A stretch of 64,000 nucleotides of DNA from Streptomyces melanogenes (GTDB lineage: Bacteria > Actinomycetota > Actinomycetes > Streptomycetales > Streptomycetaceae): the NCBI RefSeq assembly GCF_014649795.1, contig NZ_BMTS01000013.1:249639-313638 (forward strand), read 5' to 3'. A program made the translations under genes and the position numbers. Below are positions 16,643 through 25,203 of the stretch, one piece after another. Within the stretch, counting starts at the first letter, position 1. Every line of letters begins with the position of its first letter. Under the pieces are notes generated by a model that saw only the letters and a list, made by a program, of their open reading frames with translations, was not told the DNA's origin and made no database searches.

Positions 16643-17440
16643 GTGCGCGCCTCCCTCATCCAATTCGGTGTAGATCCCCAGGAATCGGTGGATTCCCGCA
16701 GACAGCGGGCGGCTTCGCTGGTACGCGAGCAGTCGGGCGCCGACCTCGTGGTGCTGCCGGAGCTGTGGACCGTGGGCGCCTTCGCCTACGAGAGCTTCGC
16801 GGCCGAGGCGGAGCGGGCGGCTGACGGACCGACGCATGAGGCCATGTCAAAGGCCGCGCGGGACGCGGGCGTCTGGCTGCACGCGGGCTCGATCCCGGAG
16901 TGCGGCGCGGACGGCGGGCTCTACAACACCTCCCTGGTCTTCACGCCCGAGGGCGAACTGGCCGCCACCTACCGGAAGATCCACCGCTTCGGCTTCGACC
17001 AGGGCGAGGCGGTGCTGATGAGCGCGGGCGCCGACCTGGTCACGGTGGCGCTGCCGGGGACCACGCTGGGCCTGGCGACCTGTTACGACCTGCGCTTCCC
17101 CGAGCTGTTCCGGGGCCTGGTCGACGCGGGCGCCCAGACCCTGGTGATCCCGGCGGGCTGGCCCGCCAGGCGCCTGGCGCACTGGACGCTGCTCGCGAAG
17201 GCCCGCGCGGTCGAGAACCAGGCGTACGTCCTGGCCTGCGGCACCGGCGGCAGCCACGCGGGCGTCCCGCAGGCGGGCCACAGCATCGTGGTCGACCCGT
17301 GGGGAGAGGTCCTGGCGGAGGCGGGCGAGGACGAGGAGGTCCTCACGGTCGAGCTGGACGAGGAGAAGGTGGCGGCGGTCCGGGAGCAGTTCCCGGCGCT
17401 GAAGGACCGGCGGCTGGGGCTGCGGACGCCGGGGGCGTGA
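16643..17440 (+). CDS. Carbon-nitrogen hydrolase (nitrilase superfamily)
   Basis: A 265-residue cytoplasmic amidase-type enzyme. The Glu-Lys-Cys triad is visible as E40 (VLPELW), K112 (YRKIHRFG) and C147 (ATCYDLRFPELFR). The YDLRFPELFR context is typical of the Nit2/omega-amidase/YafV-like branch that hydrolyses 2-oxoglutaramate-like or deaminated glutathione amides. Exact substrate uncertain. GTG 16643 is the only sensible start; no strong Shine-Dalgarno is visible. Confidence 0.88.
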   Translation: MRASLIQFGVDPQESVDSRRQRAASLVREQSGADLVVLPELWTVGAFAYESFAAEAERAADGPTHEAMSKAARDAGVWLHAGSIPECGADGGLYNTSLVFTPEGELAATYRKIHRFGFDQGEAVLMSAGADLVTVALPGTTLGLATCYDLRFPELFRGLVDAGAQTLVIPAGWPARRLAHWTLLAKARAVENQAYVLACGTGGSHAGVPQAGHSIVVDPWGEVLAEAGEDEEVLTVELDEEKVAAVREQFPALKDRRLGLRTPGA

Positions 17441-17493
17441 GGCTCGCCGGGGGCGGGACCTGAGCTCGGGGAGGTAAGGCGGGGGCCTTTGGG

Positions 17494-18000
17494 TCAGTCG
17501 TCCTCCCCGTCGTGGTCGCGGTCCCGCTCGTCCATCCGGATCACGCACACCACCACCGCGATCAGCAGCGCCGCGTCCGCGTCCTCGCGGACGATGTTCA
17601 CCGCGTACGTCTCGCGGACGCGGAACCAGCGGCGCGAGACGTGCGCGAGCAGCTCCCCGTCGTACTCGACGGTGAACTCGCGGTCGAGGATCTTGCCGGA
17701 GACGTCGAGCTCGGTGCCCTCGACCAGGGCGACGCGGTAGTGGTTGCGCAGCAGCGAGAGCCGTTTGCGGCGGATGGTGGCCAGCGGCCGCTCGTCCCGC
17801 TCGATGGTCATCGCGTCCCTGATGCTGAACATCTTCTTGCGCAAAGTGATCAGGACCCGTCCGGTCGGGTCCTTCAGCTCCAGGGTGTCCCGCAGCCGCA
17901 GCGCCTTGCCGTCTACGAGGAAGGCGTGGCGGCCGTCCTCGGTCTCGATCCAGTAGTCGTCGCCGATCGCGAAGATCTTGTCGCGCACCAGATATTTCAT
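17494..18000 (-). CDS. LURP-one-related (Tubby C-terminal-like) protein
   Basis: A 168-residue soluble protein of the LURP-one/DUF567 family, a membrane-free relative of the Tubby beta-barrel. The repeated strand pattern is seen in MKYLVRDKIFAIGDDYWIE, KALRLRDTLELKDPTGRVL and SIRDAMTIERDER. The C-terminus is acidic (DERDRDHDGEDD). Function in bacteria is unknown. ATG 18000 is 41 bp from the divergent thioredoxin-NHL start, so the promoters must overlap. Confidence 0.82.
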   Translation of the reverse strand: MKYLVRDKIFAIGDDYWIETEDGRHAFLVDGKALRLRDTLELKDPTGRVLITLRKKMFSIRDAMTIERDERPLATIRRKRLSLLRNHYRVALVEGTELDVSGKILDREFTVEYDGELLAHVSRRWFRVRETYAVNIVREDADAALLIAVVVCVIRMDERDRDHDGEDD

Positions 18001-18040
18001 GGCGGAATGCGTACCCCTGCTTTTGCGGTTGGATGGGGGT

Positions 18041-19849
18041 ATGGCTACACGTGCACGCGTTCGGGCCCCCGAGCTGATCGGCAAGGGCGGCTGGCTGAAC
18101 ACCGGTGATCAGCAGTACACCCTCGCCGACCTGCGGGGGAGGATCGTCATCCTCGATTTCTGGACGTTCTGCTGCATCAACTGTCTGCACGTCCTGGACG
18201 AGCTGCGGGAGCTGGAGGAGAAGCACCGCGACACCGTGGTGATCATCGGGGTGCACTCGCCGAAGTTCGTGCACGAGGCCGAGCACCAGGCCGTCGTCGA
18301 CGCCGTGGAGCGCTACCAGGTGCACCACCCGGTCCTGGACGACCCGGAGCTGGCGACCTGGAAGCAGTACGCGGTACGGGCCTGGCCCACGCTCGTCGTG
18401 ATCGACCCCGAGGGGTACATCGTCGCCCAGCACGCGGGCGAGGGGCACGCCCACGCCATCGCGAAGCTGGTGGAGGAGCTGGAGGCCGAGCACGAGGCGA
18501 AGGGGACGCTGCGGCGCGGCGACGGACCGTACGTGCCGCCGGAGCCGGAGGCGACCGACCTGCGCTTCCCCGGCAAGGCGCTCGTCCTGCCGGGCTCGGG
18601 CACCTTCCTGGTCTCCGACTCGACGCGGCACCAGCTGGTGGAGCTGGAGCCGGACGGCGAGACGGTGGTGCGGCGGATCGGCGACGGCGGGTCCGGCGGG
18701 TCCGGCGGGTCCGGCGGGTTCAAGGAGCCGCAGGGACTGGCGCTGCTCCCGGACGGCCGGGTGATCGTCGCGGACACGGTCAACCACGCGCTGCGGGTCT
18801 TCGACCCGGAGACGGGGGCCGTGGAGCGGGTCGCGGGCACCGGCAAGCAGTGGTGGCAGGGCTCGCCCACCTCCGGCCCCGCCCTTGAGGTGGACCTGTC
18901 CTCTCCCTGGGACGTCGCCTGGTGGCAGGGCAAGGTGTGGATCGCCATGGCCGGGGTGCACCAGCTGTGGACGTACGACCCGGAGGCGGGCACGGTCGAG
19001 GTCGCGGCCGGGACGACGCAGGAGGGCCTGGTCGACGGCCCGGCCGCCGAGGCGTGGTTCGCGCAGCCGTCGGGCCTCGCGGCCGACGGGGACCGGCTGT
19101 GGGTGGCCGACTCGGAGAACTCGGCGCTGCGGTACGTCGCGCGCGACGGTTCGGATTACGTGGTGGGCACGGCGGTCGGGACCGGCCTCTTCGACTTCGG
19201 TCACCGGGACGGGGAGGCGGGGCAGGCGCTGCTCCAGCACCCGCTGGGCGTGACGGCCCTGCCGGACGGCTCGGTGGCGGTGTCCGACACGTACAACCAC
19301 GCGCTGCGCCGCTACGACCCGGCGTCCGGGGAGGTCACCACGCTCGCCACGGACCTGCGCGAGCCGAGCGACGCGGTGCTCGTCGGGGACGACATCGTGG
19401 TGGTCGAGTCGGCCCGGCACCGGCTGACGCGGCTGCGGCTGCCGGAGTCGGCGGTACGGGTGGACGCGGTGGCGCACCGTACGCAGCGGGCGGCGACGGA
19501 GGTCGCCCCCGGCGCGCTCCGCCTCGACGTGGTCTTCCAGGCCCCGTCCGGGCAGAAGCTGGACACCCGCTACGGGCCGTCGACGCGGCTGATCGTGTCC
19601 TCGACGCCGGTGGAGCTGCTGGTGTCCGGGGAGGGTACGGGGACGGACCTGTCCCGCGAGCTCACCTTGAACCCCGAGGTGGCGGAGGGCGTCCTCCACG
19701 TCTCGGCGATGGCCGCGTCCTGCGACGACGACCCGGCGAACGAGTACCCGGCGTGCCACGTGCACCAGCAGGACTGGGGGGTCCCGGTCCGCCTGACGCC
19801 GGAGGGGGCGACCCGCCTGCCCCTGGTCCTGGCGGGCCTGGACGGTTAG
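18041..19849 (+). CDS. Thioredoxin-like NHL-repeat protein (NHLRC2 type)
   Basis: A 602-residue protein with an N-terminal thioredoxin-fold domain (about 10-160) with redox motif C45-I-N-C48 in FCCINCLH. A beta-propeller of NHL repeats follows (about 170-500; repeated LPDGRVIVADTVNHALRV- and LPDGSVAVSDTYNHALRR-like blades), then a C-terminal beta domain. A 9-bp repeat near 18691-18719 codes for a GGSGGSGG linker between the parts. No signal peptide is visible, so it is likely cytoplasmic. The arrangement matches human NHLRC2 and actinobacterial orthologues; the substrate is unknown. Confidence 0.88.
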   Translation: MATRARVRAPELIGKGGWLNTGDQQYTLADLRGRIVILDFWTFCCINCLHVLDELRELEEKHRDTVVIIGVHSPKFVHEAEHQAVVDAVERYQVHHPVLDDPELATWKQYAVRAWPTLVVIDPEGYIVAQHAGEGHAHAIAKLVEELEAEHEAKGTLRRGDGPYVPPEPEATDLRFPGKALVLPGSGTFLVSDSTRHQLVELEPDGETVVRRIGDGGSGGSGGSGGFKEPQGLALLPDGRVIVADTVNHALRVFDPETGAVERVAGTGKQWWQGSPTSGPALEVDLSSPWDVAWWQGKVWIAMAGVHQLWTYDPEAGTVEVAAGTTQEGLVDGPAAEAWFAQPSGLAADGDRLWVADSENSALRYVARDGSDYVVGTAVGTGLFDFGHRDGEAGQALLQHPLGVTALPDGSVAVSDTYNHALRRYDPASGEVTTLATDLREPSDAVLVGDDIVVVESARHRLTRLRLPESAVRVDAVAHRTQRAATEVAPGALRLDVVFQAPSGQKLDTRYGPSTRLIVSSTPVELLVSGEGTGTDLSRELTLNPEVAEGVLHVSAMAASCDDDPANEYPACHVHQQDWGVPVRLTPEGATRLPLVLAGLDG

Positions 19850-20201
19850 CCCCCACCCCGCCCCTTCCCTAAACCCTCCGGGGGTGGGAGGGGGCGGAGG
19901 TGTGTTCCCGGGGGCTGGGCCCCCGGACCCCGGGCGGGGGCTGCGCCCCCTGCACCCCGCTTTCGGGGCTGCGCCCCGGACCCCGCCAGGGGCGGGTGGG
20001 CAAGCGCGTTCGTCTGCGGACCGTGCTGGGTTGCTCGCGCAGTTCCCCGCGCCCCTTAAATGCCGCTGCGCGGCAATCCCCTGGAGCGCCCCGAAGGGGC
20101 GCATCTAGGGGCGCGGGGAACTGCGCGACCAGCCATCCACGGTCCGCAGCCGAAGCACCCGGCCGCCCGCCCAGGGCTTTGGGGAAGGGGCGGGGTGGGG
20201 G
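19850..20201. repeat. Composite repeat region between convergent genes
   Basis: Holds the CCCCACCCCGCCCCTTCC module right after the NHL gene stop and GC palindromes (GGGGGCTGCGCCCCC). An inverted pair of dispersed-repeat cores (plus 20036-20056, minus 20107-20127) flanks an insert with ATGCCGCTGCGCGGCAAT and CGCCCCGAAGGGGCG palindromes. A reverse copy of the first module then abuts the aminopeptidase stop. No gene is supported. Confidence 0.85.
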
Positions 20202-21488
20202 CTACCCCTGCAAGAACGACAGCAGCGCGTTCGCCAGCAAGTACGGGTCGTCCGCCCCGCACAGCTCTCGCGCACTGTGCATCGACAGGATCGCCACCCC
20301 GATGTCCACCGTCTGGATGCCGTGGCGCGCCGCCGTGATGGGGCCGATCGTCGTCCCGCACGGCATCGCGTTGTTGGACACGAAGTGCTGCCACGGCACC
20401 CCCGCCCGCTCGCACGCGGCGGCGAACACCGCCCGCCCCGAACCGTCCGTCGCGTACCGCTGGTTGACGTTCACCTTCAGGATCGGGCCGCCGTTGGCGC
20501 GCGGGTGGTGCGTCGGGTCGTGGCGCTCCGCGTAGTTGGGGTGGATGGCGTGGCCGGTGTCCGAGGACAGGCACACCGTGCCCGCGAAGGCGCGCGCCTT
20601 GTCCTCGTACGTACCGCCCCGCGCGAACACCGACCGCTCCAGGACCGTGCCGAGCAGCGGCCCGTCCGCCCCCGTGTCCGCCTGCGAGCCGTTCTCCTCG
20701 TGGTCGAAGGCGGCGAGGACCGGGATGTACGACAACTCCGAGGACGCCGACGCCGCCAGCGCCGCCGCGCCCGCGTGGACCGAGATCAGGTTGTCCATCC
20801 GGGGGCCCGCGAGCAGCTCCTTGTCCCGGCCCAGGTACGACGGCGGCTCGATCGAGTGCACCATCAGGTCCCACCCGGTGACCTCGCCCTCGGCGAGCCC
20901 CGCCTCCTGCTCCAGGAAGCGGATGAGGTCGCCCTCCGCGACGTCCCCGAGGCCCCAGATCGGCTGGAGGTGCTTCTGGCGGTCCAGCTTGAGGCCGTCG
21001 TTGGCCGAGCGGTCGAGGTGGATCGCCAGCTGGGGGACGCGCAGCAGTGCGCGGTCCACGTTGACCAGGACGTGCGAGCCGTCGCGCAGCGTCAGGCGGC
21101 CCGCCAGGCCCAGGTCGCGGTCCAGCCAGGTGTTCAGGAGCGTCCCGCCGTAGACCTCCACGGCGATCTGGCGCCAGCCGTAGGCCCCCGTGTCCGGCAG
21201 GGGCTTGACCCGCAGGTTGGGCGAGTCGGTGTGCGCGCCCACGATCCGGAACGGGGTGTGCGCCGCCGCGCCCTCCGGCACGTACCACGCGATGATCGCG
21301 CCGCCCCGCAGCACGTACTTCCCGCCCGTGGAGGCGTCCCACGCGTCCGTCTCCCGCACCTGCTGGAAGCCGGCCTTCTCCAGCCGCGCGGCCGCGTTCG
21401 CCACCGCGTGGTACGGCGACGGGCTCGCCGCGAGGAAGGACATCAGGTCGTCGGTGTGTCCGCGGTCGAAGCGGGAGGGTGTGCTCAT
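20202..21488 (-). CDS. apeB: M18-family aminopeptidase
   Basis: A 428-residue dinuclear zinc exopeptidase that removes acidic or neutral N-terminal residues from peptides in the cytoplasm. Metal and catalytic residues are visible: H86 and D88 (GAHTDSPN), bridging D232 (PRMDN), E264-E265 (DHEENGS), D310 (SSDTGHA) and H404 (SMHSARE). Length fits the family. It is transcribed behind the acyl-CoA dehydrogenase but separated by a terminator, so it has its own promoter. Confidence 0.93.
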   Translation of the reverse strand: MSTPSRFDRGHTDDLMSFLAASPSPYHAVANAAARLEKAGFQQVRETDAWDASTGGKYVLRGGAIIAWYVPEGAAAHTPFRIVGAHTDSPNLRVKPLPDTGAYGWRQIAVEVYGGTLLNTWLDRDLGLAGRLTLRDGSHVLVNVDRALLRVPQLAIHLDRSANDGLKLDRQKHLQPIWGLGDVAEGDLIRFLEQEAGLAEGEVTGWDLMVHSIEPPSYLGRDKELLAGPRMDNLISVHAGAAALAASASSELSYIPVLAAFDHEENGSQADTGADGPLLGTVLERSVFARGGTYEDKARAFAGTVCLSSDTGHAIHPNYAERHDPTHHPRANGGPILKVNVNQRYATDGSGRAVFAAACERAGVPWQHFVSNNAMPCGTTIGPITAARHGIQTVDIGVAILSMHSARELCGADDPYLLANALLSFLQG

Positions 21489-21520
21489 GCGTTCACCTTA
21501 ACCAGGGGCACCGACAGACA

Positions 21521-21552
21521 AGGGCCCGCTTCCCCAGAGGGAAGCGGGCCCT
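21521..21552 (-). terminator. Terminator downstream of acyl-CoA dehydrogenase
   Basis: AGGGCCCGCTTCCC and its complement form a 14-bp stem with a 4-nt loop. It lies 36-67 bp beyond the dehydrogenase stop and 33-64 bp ahead of the aminopeptidase start. Confidence 0.8.
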
Positions 21553-21587
21553 ACGTCCTGCGGCCTGGAAGGAGGCCGGGGGACGGT

Positions 21588-23417
21588 CTAGAAGGCCGCC
21601 TCGTCCAGCTCCATCAGGGAGTTGTCGACGGTCTCGGCCAGCGCGCGGGCGGTGCCCACGCCCGGCAGGACGTTCGCGGCGAAGAACTTCGCGGCGGCGA
21701 TCTTGCCGGTGTAGAAGGGGACGTCCTTGGCGGAGGCCGTCGGCAGCTTCTCGGCGGCGACGGCCGCGCTCTTGAGGAGCAGGTAGCCGACGACGACGTC
21801 ACCGGACGCCATCAGCAGGCGGGTGGTGTTGAGGCCCACCTTGTAGATGTTCTTGACGTCCTCGCCGGTGGCGGTCAGGTCGGTGATCATCGTGCCGACG
21901 ATCGCCTCCAGGTCCACCGCGGCCTTGGCCAGCGAGTCCAGCGCGCCGCCCAGCTCCTCGTGGCCCGACTGCTCGGCGAGGAACTTCTTGATCTCCTCGG
22001 AGAGGAGGTTGAGCGAGGCGCCCTGGTCGCGGACGATCTTCCGGAAGAAGAAGTCCTGGCCCTGGATCGCCGTGGTGCCCTCGTAGAGGGTGTCGATCTT
22101 GGCGTCGCGGATGTACTGCTCGATCGGGTACTCCTGCAGGTACCCGGACCCGCCGAAGGTCTGCAGCGACTCGTGCGACAGCTTCTCGTACGACTTCTCC
22201 GAGCCGTAGCCCTTCACGATCGGCAGCAGCAGGTCGTTCAGGCCGACGAGGGACTTGGCGTCCTCGCCCGCGGCCTCCTTGACCTGGATCGCGTCCTGGA
22301 CGGCGGCGGTGTAGAGCACGAGGGAGCGCATGCCCTCGGCGTACGCCTTCTGCGTCATCAGGGAGCGGCGCACGTCGGGGTGGTGGGTGATCGTCACCTT
22401 GGGCGCGGTCTTGTCCATGAACTGGGAGAGGTCGCTGCCCTGGACGCGCTCCTTGGCGTACTCGAGGGCGTTGAGGTAACCCGTCGAGAGCGTCGCGATG
22501 GCCTTCGTGCCGACCATCATGCGGGCGAACTCGATGATCATGAACATCTGGCGGATGCCGTCGTGCTTGTCGCCGATCAGCCAGCCCTTGGCGGGGTGCT
22601 GGTCGCCGAAGGTCATCTCGCACGTGTTGGAGGCCTTGAGGCCCATCTTGTGCTCGACGTTCGTCGCGTACACGCCGTTGCGCTCGCCCAGCTCGCCGGT
22701 CTCCCAGTCGAAGTGGAACTTCGGGACCAGGAAGAGCGAGAGGCCCTTGGTGCCGGGGCCGTGGCCCTCGGGGCGGGCGAGGACGTAGTGGAGGATGTTC
22801 TCCTCCATGTCGTGCTCACCGGAGGTGATGAAGCGCTTCACGCCCTCGATGTGCCAGGAGCCGTCGGGCTGCTCGACCGCCTTGGTGCGGCCGGCGCCGA
22901 CGTCCGAACCGGCGTCCGGCTCGGTCAGCACCATCGTGGAGCCCCAGCGCTTCTCGACCGCGATCTCGGCGATCTTCTTCTGCGCCTCGTTGCCCTCCTC
23001 GAAGAGGATGCCCGCGAAGGCGGGGCCCGAGGAGTACATCCAGATGGCCGGGTTGGCGCCCAGGAGCAGCTCGGCGTAGGCCCAGATGAGCGAGCGCGGC
23101 GAGACGGTGCCGCCGATCTCCTCCGGCAGGCCCAGACGCCAGTACTCGCTGTCCATGAACGCCTTGTAGGAGCTCTTGAAGGACGCCGGGACCGGCGCGG
23201 TGTTGGTCTCCGGGTCGAACACCGGCGGGTTGCGGTCGGCGTCCGCGAAGGAGTCGGCCAGCTCGTTCTCGGCGAGACGCGCGATCTCGTCGAGGATCGT
23301 CTTGGCGGTGTCGACGTCCATCTCGGCGAACGGGCCGGTGCCGTACAGCTTGTCGCGTCCGAGGACCTCGAAGAGGTTGAACTCGATGTCGCGGAGATTC
23401 GACTTGTAGTGCCCCAT
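21588..23417 (-). CDS. Acyl-CoA dehydrogenase (FadE5-like, long form)
   Basis: A 609-residue FAD enzyme catalysing the first oxidation of fatty-acid beta-oxidation. It is longer than the classic 380-residue type. It has the N-terminal extension (MGHYKSNLRDIEFNLFEVL) and C-terminal helical domain typical of the FadE5 class. FAD-binding signatures are VLTEPDAGSDVGAG and FITSGEHDM; the catalytic base is probably E446 in YEGTTAIQG. The promoter region (23418-23539) has TACC-cgtc-GGTA and GTAGC/GCTAC inverted repeats, possible sites for a TetR-type fatty-acid regulator (inference). Confidence 0.93.
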   Translation of the reverse strand: MGHYKSNLRDIEFNLFEVLGRDKLYGTGPFAEMDVDTAKTILDEIARLAENELADSFADADRNPPVFDPETNTAPVPASFKSSYKAFMDSEYWRLGLPEEIGGTVSPRSLIWAYAELLLGANPAIWMYSSGPAFAGILFEEGNEAQKKIAEIAVEKRWGSTMVLTEPDAGSDVGAGRTKAVEQPDGSWHIEGVKRFITSGEHDMEENILHYVLARPEGHGPGTKGLSLFLVPKFHFDWETGELGERNGVYATNVEHKMGLKASNTCEMTFGDQHPAKGWLIGDKHDGIRQMFMIIEFARMMVGTKAIATLSTGYLNALEYAKERVQGSDLSQFMDKTAPKVTITHHPDVRRSLMTQKAYAEGMRSLVLYTAAVQDAIQVKEAAGEDAKSLVGLNDLLLPIVKGYGSEKSYEKLSHESLQTFGGSGYLQEYPIEQYIRDAKIDTLYEGTTAIQGQDFFFRKIVRDQGASLNLLSEEIKKFLAEQSGHEELGGALDSLAKAAVDLEAIVGTMITDLTATGEDVKNIYKVGLNTTRLLMASGDVVVGYLLLKSAAVAAEKLPTASAKDVPFYTGKIAAAKFFAANVLPGVGTARALAETVDNSLMELDEAAF

Positions 23418-23539
23418 GGCGACGGCTCCGTAAGCAGGATCGGTTACATCTCTACCAGCAAGTAGCTACGATGATGCTACCCGTCGGTAATAAGACGCAA
23501 CCCCTCTGGGCCCATATGTGGCGCACTACTCTTGCGCCC
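23418..23539. promoter_or_regulatory. Divergent promoter region with small inverted repeats
   Basis: Separates the acyl-CoA dehydrogenase and SseB-like genes. TACC-cgtc-GGTA lies at 23479-23490, and GTAGC at 23463-23467 pairs with GCTAC at 23477-23481. On the minus strand TTACCG and TAGCTA, 16 bp apart, could be -35 and -10 for the dehydrogenase. Confidence 0.45.
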
Positions 23540-23992
23540 ATGTACGGCTACGACCAGAACCAGGGTGCTCAAGCGCAGTACGCCCAGCCGCAGCAGCCTT
23601 CCTACGGGGAGCAGCCGCTGTACCCCGAGCCGTCGCCGCCCTCGCTCGCGGACGCGGTGCGGGCGTTCACCACGGGCTCGCTCTCGGCCGAGGACTTCCA
23701 GCAGATCTTCGCGGGCTCCAAGGTCTACTGCCCGCGCGGGGACAACCCCGGCTTCCTGGCCCTGCACAACACCCAGCAGCCGGTCATCCCGATGTTCACC
23801 TCGCTCAAGGAGCTGCGGCGGTACGCGGGCAAGGAGTCCAAGTACTTCGTGATCACCGGCGCGGAGGTCATCGACCTGTTGCCGACCGGGTACGGCTTCG
23901 TCCTCGACATGGAGGGCGACCACCGGATGGTGTTCGACGCGAAGGCGGTCGAGCAGATGGTCGACTTCGCGATGCGGCGGATGTACGGCTGA
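23540..23992 (+). CDS. SseB-like domain protein
   Basis: A 150-residue protein. A Gln/Tyr/Pro-rich N-terminal tail (MYGYDQNQGAQAQYAQPQQ) precedes an SseB-type domain (about 40-150; KVYCPRGDNPGFLAL, VIPMFTSLKELRRYA, YFVITGAEVIDLLP). The domain name comes from an enhanced-serine-sensitivity protein; the molecular role is unknown in actinobacteria. ATG 23540 begins the low-complexity tail; longer forms have no support. Confidence 0.75.
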   Translation: MYGYDQNQGAQAQYAQPQQPSYGEQPLYPEPSPPSLADAVRAFTTGSLSAEDFQQIFAGSKVYCPRGDNPGFLALHNTQQPVIPMFTSLKELRRYAGKESKYFVITGAEVIDLLPTGYGFVLDMEGDHRMVFDAKAVEQMVDFAMRRMYG

Positions 23993-24021
23993 GGCGGCTC
24001 GGGCCGGCTGAGCCTCATGTG

Positions 24022-24038
24022 CGGCCGGTTTCCGGCCG
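24022..24038 (+). terminator. Short hairpin after SseB-like gene
   Basis: CGGCCGG-TTT-CCGGCCG forms a 7-bp stem with a 3-nt loop, 30 bp after the stop. It is modest but well placed. Confidence 0.5.
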
Positions 24039-24171
24039 ATTTCACGGGGGTGGGCGCCCCCGGAACCCCTGCGGAACGGCTCCGCGACCCCTCCGGGAAT
24101 GAGTGCGCCTTGCCGACTGTTCACCATTCAACTACTTTGGATGCTGAGCATCCCCCGAGGAGGGCCGTCCC

Positions 24172-24967
24172 ATGCCTGCTGTGACCGTCGAAAACCCGCT
24201 CACCCTGCCGCGCGTGGCCGTGCCGGAGGGTGCGGTGCCGCGTCCCGTGCTCGCCGTGAGCACGGCGCCGGCCGGCGTACCTGATCGACGGGACCTTCGT
24301 CCACCAGGACAGCAACGGTGGCGGCGGCACGATCATGAACGGCGACACCCAGTGGATGACGGCCGGGTCCGGGCTGCTCCACATCGAGGCGCCGCCGGAG
24401 TCGCTGGTCACCTCGGGCGGCCTCTTCCACGGCCTCCAGCTGTGGGTGAACCTGCCGGCGGCGGACAAGATGATGGACCCGCGCTACCAGGACATCCGGG
24501 GCGGTCAGGTCCAGCTGCTGACCTCGCCGGACGGGGGTGCGCTGCTGCGGGTGATCGCGGGGTCGCTGGACGGCCATGAGGGTCCCGGCATCACGCACAC
24601 CCCCATCACGATGATCCACGCGACGATCCGTCCCGGCGCGGAGGTCACTCTGCCCTGGCGGTCGGACTTCAACGGGCTGGCGTACGTGCTGGCCGGGCGG
24701 GGGTCGGTGGGGGCGGGTCGTCGGCCCATCCACATGGGGCAGACGGCCGTCTTCGGTGACGGTGGGTCGCTCACTGTCCGGGCGGACGAGAAGCAGGACG
24801 GGAACACGCCGGATCTGGAGGTCGTGCTGCTCGGTGGGCGTCCGATCCGCGAGCCGATGGCTCATTACGGCCCGTTCGTGATGAACACGCGCGAGGAGCT
24901 GCAGAAGGCGTTCGACGACTTCCAGCAGGGACGGCTGGGAACGATCCCTGCGGTGCACGGCATGTGA
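24172..24967 (+). pseudogene. Pirin-family gene disrupted by internal deletion and frameshift
   Basis: The first frame (24172 onward, with GAGGAGG upstream) encodes a normal pirin N-terminus, MPAVTVENPLTLPRVAVPEG to AVSTAP. Near 24270 it leaves the family and the reading shifts to another frame. That frame resumes with YLIDGTFVHQDSNGGGG at 24278 and runs to the normal C-terminus at 24967. By family knowledge about 50 residues are missing, including the segment with the metal-binding HPHRGFETVT. The remaining downstream frame starts at ATG 24335 without a ribosome site. It is probably non-functional; an assembly error is the alternative. Confidence 0.8.
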
Positions 24968-25120
24968 GTTCCCCCCACCCCGCCCCTTCTCGAAAGCCCT
25001 CTGGCGGGCGGCCGGGAGGGGGCTCCGCCCCGGACCCCGTTCGTCTGCGGACCGTGCTGGGTTGCTCGCGCAGTTCCCCGCGCCCCTAACTACCTAGGGG
25101 CGCGGGGAACTGCGCGACCA
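24968..25120. repeat. Composite repeat after pirin remnant
   Basis: Starts with the CCCCACCCCGCCCCTTC module just after the stop, then a GGGGCTCCGCCCC palindrome. An inverted pair of dispersed-repeat cores (plus 25067-25087, minus 25096-25116) with an 8-bp loop forms a long hairpin. No gene is visible. Confidence 0.85.
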
Positions 25121-25203
25121 GCCACAGACGGCCCGCGGACGAACGACACCCAGGCGGGCGCGCCCCACGGGCGCCGTGGCACCCGGCGTGGTGCGCTGGC
25201 CCC

